Positions 16,104 through 24,926 of a stretch of DNA of 46,228 nt are shown piece after piece. A program made the position numbers and the translations under genes. Origin of the DNA: JASGDB01 sp049841315 (GTDB taxonomy: Bacteria; Bacteroidota; Bacteroidia; Flavobacteriales; Weeksellaceae); the NCBI GenBank assembly GCA_049841315.1, contig JASGDB010000101.1, positions 1 through 46,228 of the forward strand, in the 5' to 3' direction. The notes under the pieces were generated by a model. It saw only the letters and a program-made list of their open reading frames with translations, did not search any database and was not told the origin of the DNA. How positions within the stretch are numbered: position 1 is the stretch's first letter; each line of letters begins with the position of its first letter.

Positions 16104-17285
16104 ATGAAATCCGTACTCCTTCTATTATATTTCTTCATTCCATCGCTGCTTTTGGCTCAGCACAATATAAAATTTGAAGAGGCAACTTTCAGTGAAATTC
16201 TTCAGAAAGCCAAAAAAGAAAAAAAACTGGTCTTTCTCGATGCTTATACTTCGTGGTGCGGATATTGCAAAAAAATGGAAAAAAATATTTTCACGCTCGA
16301 GTCCGTAAGCAACTACTATAATTCAAATTTCATCAATGCCCATTTCGATATGGAAAAAGGTGAAGGAAGAGAAATTGCCCAAAAATACGGAATCCGCTCC
16401 TACCCAACCTATCTCTTTCTGAACGGCGATGGTGAAGTTGTGATGAAGAATTTCGGTTATTTGGAAGAACAGGACTTTCTTACCGTTGCCAAAGAAGCAA
16501 ACAACCCCGAAAATCTCAGAAACATGCCGAGGGAGCGATTCGCAAGAGGGGAATCCAATCCTGAGTTTCTGTTGAATATGATGAAACAGTACGCACAAAG
16601 CGATTATGAACTGGCTAAAAAAGTTTCCGAACGGTATTTTTCACTGAAAAAACCGGATGAATATACCCCTGATGATGTGGGAATCCTTCTTTATTTCGTT
16701 AAATCTCCCGATGATTTCAATTTTAAAATATTGGAAAACAACAAAGAAATTATCACGAAATACCTGCCGGAAAATACCTATGAGGAATTCAAAACATCTC
16801 TGAGGATTTCCAAAATTCTGGAAAACTCGCTTGACAGGCAGAATAAAATCATTAAAGACGACGAATATTATCAGAAAGCCATTCCTTTGGTAGGAAAAAC
16901 AGAAGCCGAAAAAGCCCTGAACAGAGCGAAAATAAATTTCTATCCCGTAGTCGGAAACTTTGCAGAATACGAAAAAGCAGCTCTGGCATATTACCAAAAT
17001 CCTAATGAATTCAACCCAAATGAACTTCTGAAAGCAGCATGGATTTTCAGCGAATACATCACCACTCCGGCATCTCTGAAAAAAGCTCAGAAATGGGTGG
17101 AAAAAGGTGTAAACAGCTCTAAAAACGCTGAAAACACCTATATTCTGGCAAAACTTTATCATAAAACAGGAGATATAAAACAGGCAAAAATATATGCCGA
17201 AATGTCAAAAAGTATTTCCGAACAGGACAAGGCTGATTCTTCATTGGCAACAAAGCTTCTTAACGAATTACAAGAAAAAAAATAA
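16104..17285 (+). CDS. Secreted thioredoxin-fold protein
   Basis: A 393-aa exported protein with signal peptide MKSVLLLLYFFIPSLLLAQ. The thioredoxin-like domain covers about residues 20-130, with the redox motif AYTSWCGYCKKME (CGYC) and the cis-Pro segment YGIRSYPTYLFLNGDG. A roughly 250-residue helical, TPR-like C-terminal region follows (KAAWIFSEYI, KAQKWVEKGVNSSKNAENTY). It likely acts in periplasmic disulfide reduction or exchange. The stop is 3 nt before the next start, so it is the first gene of a three-gene run. The partner is unknown. Confidence 0.85.
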   Translation: MKSVLLLLYFFIPSLLLAQHNIKFEEATFSEILQKAKKEKKLVFLDAYTSWCGYCKKMEKNIFTLESVSNYYNSNFINAHFDMEKGEGREIAQKYGIRSYPTYLFLNGDGEVVMKNFGYLEEQDFLTVAKEANNPENLRNMPRERFARGESNPEFLLNMMKQYAQSDYELAKKVSERYFSLKKPDEYTPDDVGILLYFVKSPDDFNFKILENNKEIITKYLPENTYEEFKTSLRISKILENSLDRQNKIIKDDEYYQKAIPLVGKTEAEKALNRAKINFYPVVGNFAEYEKAALAYYQNPNEFNPNELLKAAWIFSEYITTPASLKKAQKWVEKGVNSSKNAENTYILAKLYHKTGDIKQAKIYAEMSKSISEQDKADSSLATKLLNELQEKK

Positions 17286-17288
17286 CGC

Positions 17289-17912
17289 TTGAAAAAACTC
17301 CTGCTCTTCTCATTTTTGGCTGTATCCCTGTTCTTTCAAGCGCAGAAAAAAGATTCTGTACAAAGCAAAACAACGTACATCAAAGCCAATGCTCTTTTCC
17401 TGCCTGTCGGCATACTGAATGCCGGAATTGAAACTCAGCTTTCAGAGAAATATACTTTTCAGACGGATGTATTCATTTCTCCATGGAAATCTTTTGCCGG
17501 ACACGAAGCTCAGATTTATATGATTGGTTTTGAGGGAAGATATTATTTTAACAAAGCATTTAAGCACTGGTACATCGGAGCTGATTTTTCCACCGCCAGA
17601 TTTATCTTGCAAAAATGGAATTACTGGAAAGACGGTTCCTACCAATACAAAGAAAACAGCCCTGTTTACAATAAATCCGACCTTTATCAAGACGGTTATA
17701 CCTTCATTTTCGGAGCATCAGCAGGCTATCAGTTTGAGGTGAACGAAAAGTGGAATATTGACCTTTATCTCGGTGTCGGAAGCTCGCAGGATTTTTATAA
17801 AGGCTATCACAGAGAATTGGGAATCCGCTATGACACCGATAGAAACTGGAACCGAAGCGGAGAATGGATTCCGTACAGAGGAGGCGTAATGATTTCTTAT
17901 AAACTGAAATAA
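17289..17912 (+). CDS. DUF3575-like exported beta-barrel protein
   Basis: A 207-aa protein starting at TTG 17289, which places a signal peptide (LKKLLLFSFLAVSLFFQAQ, first residue decoded as Met) at the N-terminus. Alternating beta pattern and segments such as LFLPVGILNAGIETQLSEKY, IYMIGFEGRYYFNKAFKHWY and FIFGASAGYQFEVNEKWN match DUF3575, a family of predicted outer-membrane barrels common in Bacteroidota. It is 3 nt from the thioredoxin-like gene upstream, and its TAA directly abuts the next ATG. No specific function is known. Confidence 0.8.
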   Translation: MKKLLLFSFLAVSLFFQAQKKDSVQSKTTYIKANALFLPVGILNAGIETQLSEKYTFQTDVFISPWKSFAGHEAQIYMIGFEGRYYFNKAFKHWYIGADFSTARFILQKWNYWKDGSYQYKENSPVYNKSDLYQDGYTFIFGASAGYQFEVNEKWNIDLYLGVGSSQDFYKGYHRELGIRYDTDRNWNRSGEWIPYRGGVMISYKLK

Positions 17913-18119
17913 ATGAACATCAAATCCTACAAATTTGCAATAGTTGCAGTAATCACATTTATCATTCTTTTTCTGATGAATTATATCGGAAGCGAAGAAG
18001 CGGACAGACTTTCCCGCGCTTTGCTTACTGCTTTTGCAGGCGTAATCGGGTTAACAATCGGAATGTGGTTCGTGTACAAAAACCGTGATGACAACGGAAA
18101 CCAGCAGCATTTTGATTAG
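17913..18119 (+). CDS. Small two-helix membrane protein
   Basis: A 68-aa protein with two membrane helices (about residues 7-25, IVAVITFIILFLMNYIG, and 36-55, ALLTAFAGVIGLTIGMWFVY) and a polar tail. The start codon directly follows the DUF3575 stop, indicating translational coupling. I do not recognise the family. Confidence 0.7.
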   Translation: MNIKSYKFAIVAVITFIILFLMNYIGSEEADRLSRALLTAFAGVIGLTIGMWFVYKNRDDNGNQQHFD

Positions 18120-18158
18120 TAAAAATCCGATGTCCGAAGTCGGAAGATGACTTGGAGA

Positions 18159-18194
18159 GTTTGAAATGGTTTGATTTTGTTTGAAATAGTTTGA
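18159..18194. repeat. GTTTGA array, exact 10-nt period
   Basis: GTTTGA (reverse complement TCAAAC) begins at 18159, 18169, 18179 and 18189. It lies in the spacer between two convergent genes. Related arrays are at 27940-27956 and 29309-29360. Confidence 0.8.
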
Positions 18195-18251
18195 ATAATA
18201 AATCCCAACCAAAAACTTCCTTCTTCCGACCTGAAACCTCGCAACTACTAC

Positions 18252-19436
18252 TCAATCCGGATACATCACATATTTTTCTCTTATTTTCTGAAACCTTTCC
18301 AAATCCGCTTTCCACGAATCTCTGATTTCCTTTTCGGATTTTCCGGCAATGATTTGCTCTCTCAATTCATCCGTTCCGGCAAGTTTATCGAAAAATAAAT
18401 TTTTCAGGAAGAAATTCTGATTGGGATTTTTATAATTTTCATAGGCTTTTAACAGCCATTCCAGATTCAGTTTCCGCAAATCTTCTGGATAATCGGAAAG
18501 ATTTTCACCATAGCAGAGTTTTCCGTTCAGAAAAGGGTCTTTTGCTCCGGAAGTGGGTTTCGGTGTGAATGTATATGGAAAATTTTTCGTCCACGGACTT
18601 CCGTAAATCTGAAAAGGAAAATCCGTTCCGCGACCTACAGAAACCTGTGTTCCCTCAAAAAAACAAAGCGAAGGATACAGATTTATCGCTTTATCGTTCG
18701 GTAAATTCGGGGAAGGTTTTTCGGACATTCCGTAGCGTTGGTTTTTATGATAATTCAGCATCGGAATCAATGTATATTTTGCCTGAACTCCGTTTTTCAG
18801 CCATTTTTCGCCGTTTACCATTTTTCCGTATTCTCCGATGGTAAGTCCGTAAATTACGGGAACTTCGTGCATTCCTACAAAACTTGTCCATTGTTTTTTC
18901 AGAATAGGTCCGTCAATATATCCGTCGTGAGGATTCGGACGGTCGAGAACCATTACCTCCACATTGTTTTCCGCAGCGGCTTCCATTACATAAGCCAATG
19001 TAGAAATATAAGTATAAAAACGAACGCCGACATCCTGAATATCGAACAAAATAATATCCACACCTTTCAACTGTTCGGAAGTCGGTTTTTTATTGTTTCC
19101 GTAGAGTGAAACAATCGGGATTCCTGTTTTTTTGTCGATACCGTTTTTTACGTGTTCTCCTGCGTCTGCTTCTCCGCGGAATCCGTGTTCGGGAGCGAAA
19201 ATGGATTTGATTATAATATCATTTTTTACCAAGAAATCCACCAAATGTGTTTTATCACTCAAAAGCCCGGTTTGGTTCGTTACCACGATTACGGACTTGT
19301 TTTTCAGAAGCGGAAAATAGTGTTCCGAACGGTCGGCTCCTGTTTTGAAACAGGTTTCTGACTGGGCAAAAATGACGTTTCCTAAAAAAATTAGGCAAAT
19401 CGAAAGTAAATTTTTAATTTTGAGGCTTAAATTCAT
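18252..19436 (-). CDS. DUF1343 protein, NamZ-like exo-N-acetylmuramidase
   Basis: A 394-aa product from ATG 19436, chosen because it places a signal peptide (MNLSLKIKNLLSICLIFLGN, then VIFAQS) at the N-terminus; the longer frame to 19661 lies inside the opposite gene. DUF1343 hallmarks are visible: VIVVTNQTGLLSDKTHLVD, APEHGFRGEADAG, DIILFDIQDVGVRFYTYIST, LDRPNPHDGYIDGPI, and SVGRGTDFPFQIYGSPW. Characterised members (Bacillus NamZ/YbbC) remove terminal N-acetylmuramic acid from peptidoglycan fragments, so a role in cell-wall recycling is likely. The start codon is 4 bp from the divergent permease gene. Confidence 0.9.
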   Translation of the reverse strand: MNLSLKIKNLLSICLIFLGNVIFAQSETCFKTGADRSEHYFPLLKNKSVIVVTNQTGLLSDKTHLVDFLVKNDIIIKSIFAPEHGFRGEADAGEHVKNGIDKKTGIPIVSLYGNNKKPTSEQLKGVDIILFDIQDVGVRFYTYISTLAYVMEAAAENNVEVMVLDRPNPHDGYIDGPILKKQWTSFVGMHEVPVIYGLTIGEYGKMVNGEKWLKNGVQAKYTLIPMLNYHKNQRYGMSEKPSPNLPNDKAINLYPSLCFFEGTQVSVGRGTDFPFQIYGSPWTKNFPYTFTPKPTSGAKDPFLNGKLCYGENLSDYPEDLRKLNLEWLLKAYENYKNPNQNFFLKNLFFDKLAGTDELREQIIAGKSEKEIRDSWKADLERFQKIREKYVMYPD

Positions 19437-19440
19437 CGGG

Positions 19441-20670
19441 TTGAAATTTCCTTTATATTTTTCTAAAAAAATAGCGTTTTCCAAAGATAACAAAAATAAT
19501 CTGTCGAGGATTATCATTTTTATCGGTCGTCTTTCCGTAGCATTGGGCGTGATTGTAGCGCTCATCACCGTTTCCATAGGCTTCGGCTCGAAAAAAGCGA
19601 TTAAGGAAAGAACGGCGGATTTCAGTGGACACATTACCATTAAATCCAAACACTCCAACAATTCCTATAATTCTTCCTTGCTCAGCAATGACGGACTTCA
19701 ACTGGATAAAATAAAAACGCTTCCTGATGTAAGCCATGTTCAGAAATACGCGACGGTAAGCGGGATTCTCAGAACGAAAGATAATTTTGCGGGAATTATT
19801 TACAAAGGCATCTCAAAAGATTTCGACCACGAAAGATTCAAAAAATTTCTGATTGACGGAACGACCCCGAAAATTACGGGAGAAGGCTATAACAACGGCG
19901 TAACAATTTCCGATAAAATCTCCAAAAACCTGAACCTTAAAGTAAAAGACAGCATTGTTGCCGTTTTTTCAAAGGCCGACCAGAAACCGATTTACCGAAA
20001 ATTTGAAGTCGTGGGAATCTACAAAACCGATATTAAAATGATTGACGACCTTTTTATCATCGGAGACCTCCGCCATGCACAGAAAATTTTAGGATTAAAT
20101 GAAAATGAGAACGGCGGAATGGATATTTTCCTTAAAAATGTGAATGACATTAATAGAGATTTCCCTGAAATAGAAGCCCTTTCCGGTTACAAAAATTTTG
20201 CGGAAAGAGTAACGGACAAATATCCTGAAATCACCGACTGGATTAATATTTTCGATGTCAATATCACGCTGATTATCATGCTGATGCTCACGGTTGTGGT
20301 CATCAATATCATTATGGTTCTGCTGATTCTGATAATCGAACGGACCAATTCCATCGGAATTCTGAAAACGCTCGGTGCTTCCAACGGACAAATTCGGGCG
20401 GTGTTCATCAATTACACGCTGCTGATTATGATTCCCGGACTGCTGATTGGAAATTTTATCGGACTCGGACTTTTGATTCTTCAAAAGATTTTCGGCATTA
20501 TTAAGCTGAATCCCGAAAACTATTATGTAAGCGTAGTTCCCGTGGAACTGAATATTTTCCACATTCTCGCCATTTCAATAGGAATTCTGCTGATTTCCGC
20601 AATCGCCCTGATTCTGCCGAGTTATCTGATCAGTAAAATTTCTCCTGTAAAAGCGGTAAAGTATATTTAG
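19441..20670 (+). CDS. FtsX/LolE-type ABC transporter permease
   Basis: A 409-aa permease from TTG 19441, chosen because the product then begins LKFPLYFSKKIAFSKDNKNN (first residue Met). An upstream ATG at 19345 would overlap the divergent gene by about 90 nt. One membrane helix lies near residue 30 (IIIFIGRLSVALGVIVAL), then a periplasmic MacB-like domain (residues about 55-270), and three C-terminal helices including MLMLTVVVINIIMVLLILII with the FtsX signature ERTNSIGILKTLGASNGQIR. It probably exports lipoproteins or envelope lipids; the ATPase partner is not in the window. Confidence 0.88.
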   Translation: MKFPLYFSKKIAFSKDNKNNLSRIIIFIGRLSVALGVIVALITVSIGFGSKKAIKERTADFSGHITIKSKHSNNSYNSSLLSNDGLQLDKIKTLPDVSHVQKYATVSGILRTKDNFAGIIYKGISKDFDHERFKKFLIDGTTPKITGEGYNNGVTISDKISKNLNLKVKDSIVAVFSKADQKPIYRKFEVVGIYKTDIKMIDDLFIIGDLRHAQKILGLNENENGGMDIFLKNVNDINRDFPEIEALSGYKNFAERVTDKYPEITDWINIFDVNITLIIMLMLTVVVINIIMVLLILIIERTNSIGILKTLGASNGQIRAVFINYTLLIMIPGLLIGNFIGLGLLILQKIFGIIKLNPENYYVSVVPVELNIFHILAISIGILLISAIALILPSYLISKISPVKAVKYI

Positions 20671-20711
20671 GCTTTTAGCGATTGGCTGTTTGCTTTTGGC
20701 TTTTCCTGTTT
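20670..20711. repeat. Heptad array, word GGCTTTT-like
   Basis: Six consecutive 7-nt units, most with the core GCnnTT: GGCTTTT, AGCGATT, GGCTGTT, TGCTTTT, GGCTTTT, CCTGTTT. It begins at the last base of the permease stop and ends before the POT promoter at 20728. Confidence 0.75.
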
Positions 20712-20727
20712 TTGGTTCATCAAAATC

Positions 20728-20757
20728 TTGCTTATTATTTTAAAAAGTTTATTTTTG
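20728..20757 (+). promoter_or_regulatory. Promoter TTG-N19-TATTTTTG for the first POT gene
   Basis: TTG at 20728-20730 and TATTTTTG at 20750-20757, with 19 nt between. The predicted start is close to 20763, giving a leader of about 9 nt before ATG 20772. Confidence 0.6.
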
Positions 20758-20771
20758 AAAAAATAAATAAT

Positions 20772-22448
20772 ATGAAAAGCAAACATCCAAAAGGGCTTCC
20801 CTATCTTTTTTTCACAGAAATGTGGGAACGTTTCGGCTATTATCTGATTCTCGGAATTTTTGTTCTCTACCTCATCGAACCGCAGGGTTTTGACGGCGGA
20901 CTCGGAATTCCGGATAAATCTGCCGACGATATTTTCGGAACGTACATCGCGCTTACTTATCTTACTCCGTTTATCGGCGGGTTTTTGGCGGAAAGACTTT
21001 TGGGTTATATCAAATCCATTTATCTCGGCGGAATTCTGATGGCAGCAGGTTATATCGGAATGGGACTTTTCAAGGAACTTCCGCTTTTTTATACTTCATT
21101 GGGACTGATTATTATCGGAAACGGATTTTTCAAACCGACCATTTCCACGATTCTCGGAAACCTCTATTCCGACGAACCGTACAAAAAAAATAAGGATAAC
21201 GGCTACAATATTTTCTATATGGGAATTAATATCGGTGCGTTTATCTGCAATATTATCGCGGCTTTTATGCGAAACCGTTTCGGTTGGGGCGAAGCGTTCA
21301 TTACCGCCGGAATCGGGATGCTTCTCGGATTGGTGATTTTCAGTTTCGGATTGAAACATATTCGTCACGCCTGCGAAATGAAACCTGTGAAAGAAGGCGA
21401 CAGCAAGATTTCCGATGTTCTGCTGAAAGTGTTTTTACCGGCTTTGATTTTTGGAATTATCGGCTGGATAATTCCCGGAAATATCTTTGGAAGCGACAAT
21501 ACCGATGCGTTTATTTTTGCGTGTATTCCTGTCATTTATTTTTATATTTCATTGTATTTCAAAGCAGATAAAGACGAGAAAAGACCGATCGGTGCTTTGC
21601 TTCTGATATTTCTGGTCTGTATGTTTTTCTGGGCGATTTTCAAACAGAACGGAACGGCTCTCACGCGCTGGGCAAATTATTACACGGACAGAAGTATTCC
21701 CGACAAATTGGTCGAGCCGATGCGAAGCATTTATATGCTTGACGGAAAAGACGGCGTGAACGGAAAATCTTATGAAGACAAAGAAGTTCCGGTGTATGAC
21801 GAGCAGTTCCGTTCGCAGAAAAATGAAGCCGGAGAAACCATAAAAGTTTCGGGAAAAGATGTTTATTTTAAAAATATCAATCCCGAAGAACGGCAAAGAT
21901 TTGAAGCAAATCCGAAACAGCAAGTTTATCTTTTCAATACCGAATTGTTCCAGTCTATCAATCCGTTTTGGGTCATTGTCCTTACGCCTTTGATTGTCGG
22001 ATTTTGGGCAATTTTCCGAAGACGCGGAAAAGAACCGACCACACCAACGAAAATCGTCATCGGAACGTTTATTACCGCATTGTCGTGTCTGGTAATGGTT
22101 GCCGCCGTTTTTGCCGGAAACAACGGAGCGGAAAAAGTTTCCCCGCTTTGGCTGGTAGCGAGTTACGGCGTAGTTACGGTTGGCGAACTCTGCCTGTCGC
22201 CGATGGGATTATCCGTAGTTTCAAAATTGTCTCCGAGCAGAATTACGGCTTTGATGATGGGCGGATTTTTCCTTGCAAATTCCGTCGGGAACAAACTTTC
22301 GGGGATTCTTGCCAGCACTTGGTACAATTATGAAAACAAGGAATATTATTTCCTCGTGAATTTCGGATTGCTGATTTTCGCCTTTATTCTCGGACTTTTT
22401 ATGCTGAAATTTCTAAACAAAGTGATGAAGGAAAAAGGCGTGGATTAA
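20772..22448 (+). CDS. POT-family proton-coupled peptide transporter 1
   Basis: A 558-aa, 12- to 14-helix carrier importing di- and tripeptides with protons. The start at 20772 gives MKSKHPKGLPYLFFTEMWER, placing the POT ExxER motif (EMWERFGYY) early, as in relatives. Other family marks are FFKPTISTILGNLY and FYMGINIGAF. Between the middle helices it has a long polar insert (about residues 310-385, including MLDGKDGVNGKSYEDKEVPV), larger than in the two neighbours. It is preceded by its own promoter and followed by a strong terminator. Confidence 0.95.
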   Translation: MKSKHPKGLPYLFFTEMWERFGYYLILGIFVLYLIEPQGFDGGLGIPDKSADDIFGTYIALTYLTPFIGGFLAERLLGYIKSIYLGGILMAAGYIGMGLFKELPLFYTSLGLIIIGNGFFKPTISTILGNLYSDEPYKKNKDNGYNIFYMGINIGAFICNIIAAFMRNRFGWGEAFITAGIGMLLGLVIFSFGLKHIRHACEMKPVKEGDSKISDVLLKVFLPALIFGIIGWIIPGNIFGSDNTDAFIFACIPVIYFYISLYFKADKDEKRPIGALLLIFLVCMFFWAIFKQNGTALTRWANYYTDRSIPDKLVEPMRSIYMLDGKDGVNGKSYEDKEVPVYDEQFRSQKNEAGETIKVSGKDVYFKNINPEERQRFEANPKQQVYLFNTELFQSINPFWVIVLTPLIVGFWAIFRRRGKEPTTPTKIVIGTFITALSCLVMVAAVFAGNNGAEKVSPLWLVASYGVVTVGELCLSPMGLSVVSKLSPSRITALMMGGFFLANSVGNKLSGILASTWYNYENKEYYFLVNFGLLIFAFILGLFMLKFLNKVMKEKGVD

Positions 22449-22475
22449 TTCCTTTTTTTGAAATAATTAAAAAAG

Positions 22476-22499
22476 TGCCGGACAATTCCGGCATTTTTT
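22476..22499 (+). terminator. Terminator after POT 1
   Basis: Perfect 7-bp stem TGCCGGA / TCCGGCA (22476-22482, 22487-22493) with a 4-nt loop, followed by six T. Confidence 0.85.
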
Positions 22500-22532
22500 G
22501 TGTTTAAACCTTTCAGAAAAGTGAAAAAAAAC

Positions 22533-22540
22533 TATATTTG
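22533..22540 (+). promoter_or_regulatory. -7 box TATATTTG for POT 2
   Basis: Perfect TATATTTG, with a weak -33 TTTC at 22510-22513 spaced by 19 nt. The predicted start is about 25 nt before ATG 22571. Confidence 0.5.
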
Positions 22541-22570
22541 TGAACATTAACAAAATTTAACAAAAACTAT

Positions 22571-24322
22571 ATGGATAATTTAGAAGCAGTAAATGCAACT
22601 GACGATTTTATCGAGAAAAAACAAAGTAAACACCCGAAAGGACTTTGGGTATTATTCGGAACTGAAATGTGGGAGCGTTTCAATTTCTACGGAATGAGGG
22701 CGCTTTTGACGCTTTTTATGGTAAACTCTTTATTGATAAAAGAGGCTGATGCCGCTATTATCTATGGTGGTTTTTTAGCATTATGCTATTTAACGCCGCT
22801 TTTGGGAGGTTTCATTGCAGATAAATATATCGGAAACAGAAACGCCATTTTGATAGGCGGAACATTAATGGCAATCGGTCAGTTTCTGCTGTTCATCAGT
22901 GCTTCCACGTTTTCCGCTAATTTGGGCGGTGCGAAACTTTTTATGTGGCTGGCATTGTTCATCATCATTTTCGGGAACGGATTTTTCAAACCGAATATTT
23001 CCTCAATGGTGGGAAGTTTATACCCGAAACAGGAAAAATCAAAACTGGATTCCGCATTTACCATTTTCTATATGGGAATCAATATCGGTGCGTTTTTGGG
23101 GCAGTTTATCTGTCCGTATTTAGGCGACGTGAAAGATTCTGCGACAGGAGTTCGTGATATTTTCGCATTCAAATGGGGATTTTTAGCGGCTTCTATTGCA
23201 ATGGTTATCGGAACGGTAACATTCTTTATTCTTAAAAACAGATACGTTGTAACACCTGAAGGAAGAGCAATCGGAGGTCTTCCGAAAAACAATACATCAG
23301 AAGATTTCGAAGAAGGAGAATCCCAAACTGCAAAATTTTCCGGAAAATCTATCGGTATTGCAATTGGATTATTCGTTATTTTATTCTTTGTTTTCCGTTA
23401 CCTTTTGGTGGGAGAATTCGGATTCAGTTCTGTGGAAATGGGGCAGTTAATTAAAGGAATTATTTATCCGTTCATTTATTCTGCCGGTATTGCATTAGCA
23501 TTTTTGATTATGAGTTCTGCCGAAAACAAAGTGGAAAGACAAAGAATCTGGGTAATCTATATTGTTTCCTTTTTCATTATTTTCTTCTGGGCAGCGTTTG
23601 AACAGGCTGGTTCTTCATTAACTTTTATTGCGGACAACCAAACCGACAGAAATATTTTCGGCTGGAATATGCCGCCTTCAATGGTACAAATTTTCAACGG
23701 AATTTTCGTAGTTATTTTAGCCGTTCCTTTCAGTATGCTGTGGGATAAATTGAGAGCAAAAGGAAAAGAACCTGTTTCTCCTTTTAAACAAGCAATGGGA
23801 CTGGCTTTAATTGCACTTTCCTATTTCATTATCGCATACAATGTTAAAGATTTGGGAAATTCCGGATTACTGGCAATCAAATGGCTGATGCTGTTGTATT
23901 TAATCCAGACTATGGGGGAATTGTGTTTATCTCCGATTGGATTATCACTGGTTGGTAAATTAGCACCGAAACGATTTGCTTCCTTACTTTATGGCGTTTT
24001 CTTCATTTCAAATGCGGCAGGTTATGCATTAGCCGGTTCTTTGGGAGCGATTATTCCTGCAACCGGAGATAAATTTCAAAAGGCTGAAAAATTAGGAATC
24101 AATTTACAGGACGTTCTGGACAAAAAAGTAACTTTAACTCCGGAACAGGCTGCGTTGTTTGAAAAAGAACACATTCCGACAGCAAACACAACATTTGCAG
24201 GGTTTGAAATCCATAATTTATTTGAATTCTTTATGGTTTTCGTAGTTCTTTGCGGAATTGCAGCGGTAATTTTGGCATTCCTTTCTCCACGTTTGAAAAA
24301 AATGATGCACGGAATCAAATAA
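22571..24322 (+). CDS. POT-family proton-coupled peptide transporter 2
   Basis: A 583-aa peptide carrier. ExxER motif: TEMWERFNFYGMRALLTLF at about residues 34-52; also FGNGFFKPNISSMVGSLY and FYMGINIGAFLGQF. A long loop near the C-terminus (residues about 500-545, LDKKVTLTPEQAALFEKEHI) precedes the last helices. It has its own promoter and terminator, so it is transcribed separately from POT 1. Three POT paralogues close together suggest different peptide preferences, which cannot be predicted from the sequence. Confidence 0.95.
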   Translation: MDNLEAVNATDDFIEKKQSKHPKGLWVLFGTEMWERFNFYGMRALLTLFMVNSLLIKEADAAIIYGGFLALCYLTPLLGGFIADKYIGNRNAILIGGTLMAIGQFLLFISASTFSANLGGAKLFMWLALFIIIFGNGFFKPNISSMVGSLYPKQEKSKLDSAFTIFYMGINIGAFLGQFICPYLGDVKDSATGVRDIFAFKWGFLAASIAMVIGTVTFFILKNRYVVTPEGRAIGGLPKNNTSEDFEEGESQTAKFSGKSIGIAIGLFVILFFVFRYLLVGEFGFSSVEMGQLIKGIIYPFIYSAGIALAFLIMSSAENKVERQRIWVIYIVSFFIIFFWAAFEQAGSSLTFIADNQTDRNIFGWNMPPSMVQIFNGIFVVILAVPFSMLWDKLRAKGKEPVSPFKQAMGLALIALSYFIIAYNVKDLGNSGLLAIKWLMLLYLIQTMGELCLSPIGLSLVGKLAPKRFASLLYGVFFISNAAGYALAGSLGAIIPATGDKFQKAEKLGINLQDVLDKKVTLTPEQAALFEKEHIPTANTTFAGFEIHNLFEFFMVFVVLCGIAAVILAFLSPRLKKMMHGIK

Positions 24323-24343
24323 TCCCGCAACAAAATATTTTAC

Positions 24344-24374
24344 AAAACCTCTGATTTTTTCGGAGGTTTTTTTT
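24344..24374 (+). terminator. Terminator after POT 2
   Basis: Stem AAAACCTC / GAGGTTTT (24344-24351, 24363-24370) followed by further T. A 30-nt match with only three differences occurs at 25089-25118. Confidence 0.8.
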
Positions 24375-24428
24375 AATTAAACCGGTATCGTGCTAATTTT
24401 TCGGGTCAAACGCATTAAAGTTATTTGA

Positions 24429-24710
24429 TTAAAATAAATCGGAATGAGTTCCGGTTCTTACAAGTTCCAAAAGCATAATTTTTGTGTTTTCATCCCAAAT
24501 TAACAGTAAGTCGGGTTTTACGTGACATTCCCAATAACCGCTGTATTCACCTTTCAATTTATGGGGCTTATACTTTTTATCTACTCCCTGAGAACCCTTT
24601 AAAGCAAGATTATTTATAAATTTTTGCAACAGTTCAAAATCCGAAATACTCCGTTTTTTAAGCAATTTCAAATCTTTGAGAAATTTATTGGAAGCAACGA
24701 TTTGATACAT
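24429..24710 (-). CDS. YafQ-family (RelE superfamily) mRNA interferase toxin
   Basis: A 93-aa toxin that by family would cleave mRNA on the ribosome. The YafQ C-terminal signature is intact: KPHKLKGEYSGYWECHVKPD, then LLLIWDENTKIMLLELVRTG and THSDLF. His50, His63 and Asp67 fall at the positions of the YafQ catalytic residues, with His89 near that of the fourth, so it looks active. Its ATG immediately follows the antitoxin TAA. Position between two peptide transporters suggests a mobile insertion. Confidence 0.9.
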   Translation of the reverse strand: MYQIVASNKFLKDLKLLKKRSISDFELLQKFINNLALKGSQGVDKKYKPHKLKGEYSGYWECHVKPDLLLIWDENTKIMLLELVRTGTHSDLF

Positions 24711-24926
24711 TTATATGCTTTTGAATAATTCATCAACACTATTGAATTTCACACCTTTACCATTCTTCAATTCCCGCATTGCCTTAATAGTTTCTTTGTT
24801 AGGTTTCGGGCTTTTTTCTTCTACAATTTCAATTCCTTTTTGTTTGGAATAAACCACCTCCAACATTTCCTTAAAAACCTTTCCGGCTTTGGTAGATTCG
24901 TTTATTTTTAATGTGATTGTTTCCAT
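24711..24926 (-). CDS. Antitoxin of the YafQ-type toxin
   Basis: A 71-aa charged protein (METITLKINESTKAGKVFKE at the start, NSVDELFKSI at the end), a typical RelB/DinJ-like layout with an N-terminal DNA-binding or dimerisation strand and a toxin-wrapping C-terminus. It lies upstream of the toxin with stop and start codons touching. A TAGTTTTG box on the minus strand (24957-24950) is a possible promoter, probably autoregulated. Confidence 0.8.
   Translation of the reverse strand: METITLKINESTKAGKVFKEMLEVVYSKQKGIEIVEEKSPKPNKETIKAMRELKNGKGVKFNSVDELFKSI

Noticed and set aside
19345..19440. Longer N-terminus for the FtsX/LolE-type permease (ATG 19345)
   Set aside because: It would overlap the signal-peptide region of the divergent DUF1343 gene by about 90 nt. 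The shorter form starting LKFPLYFSKK matches the expected layout.
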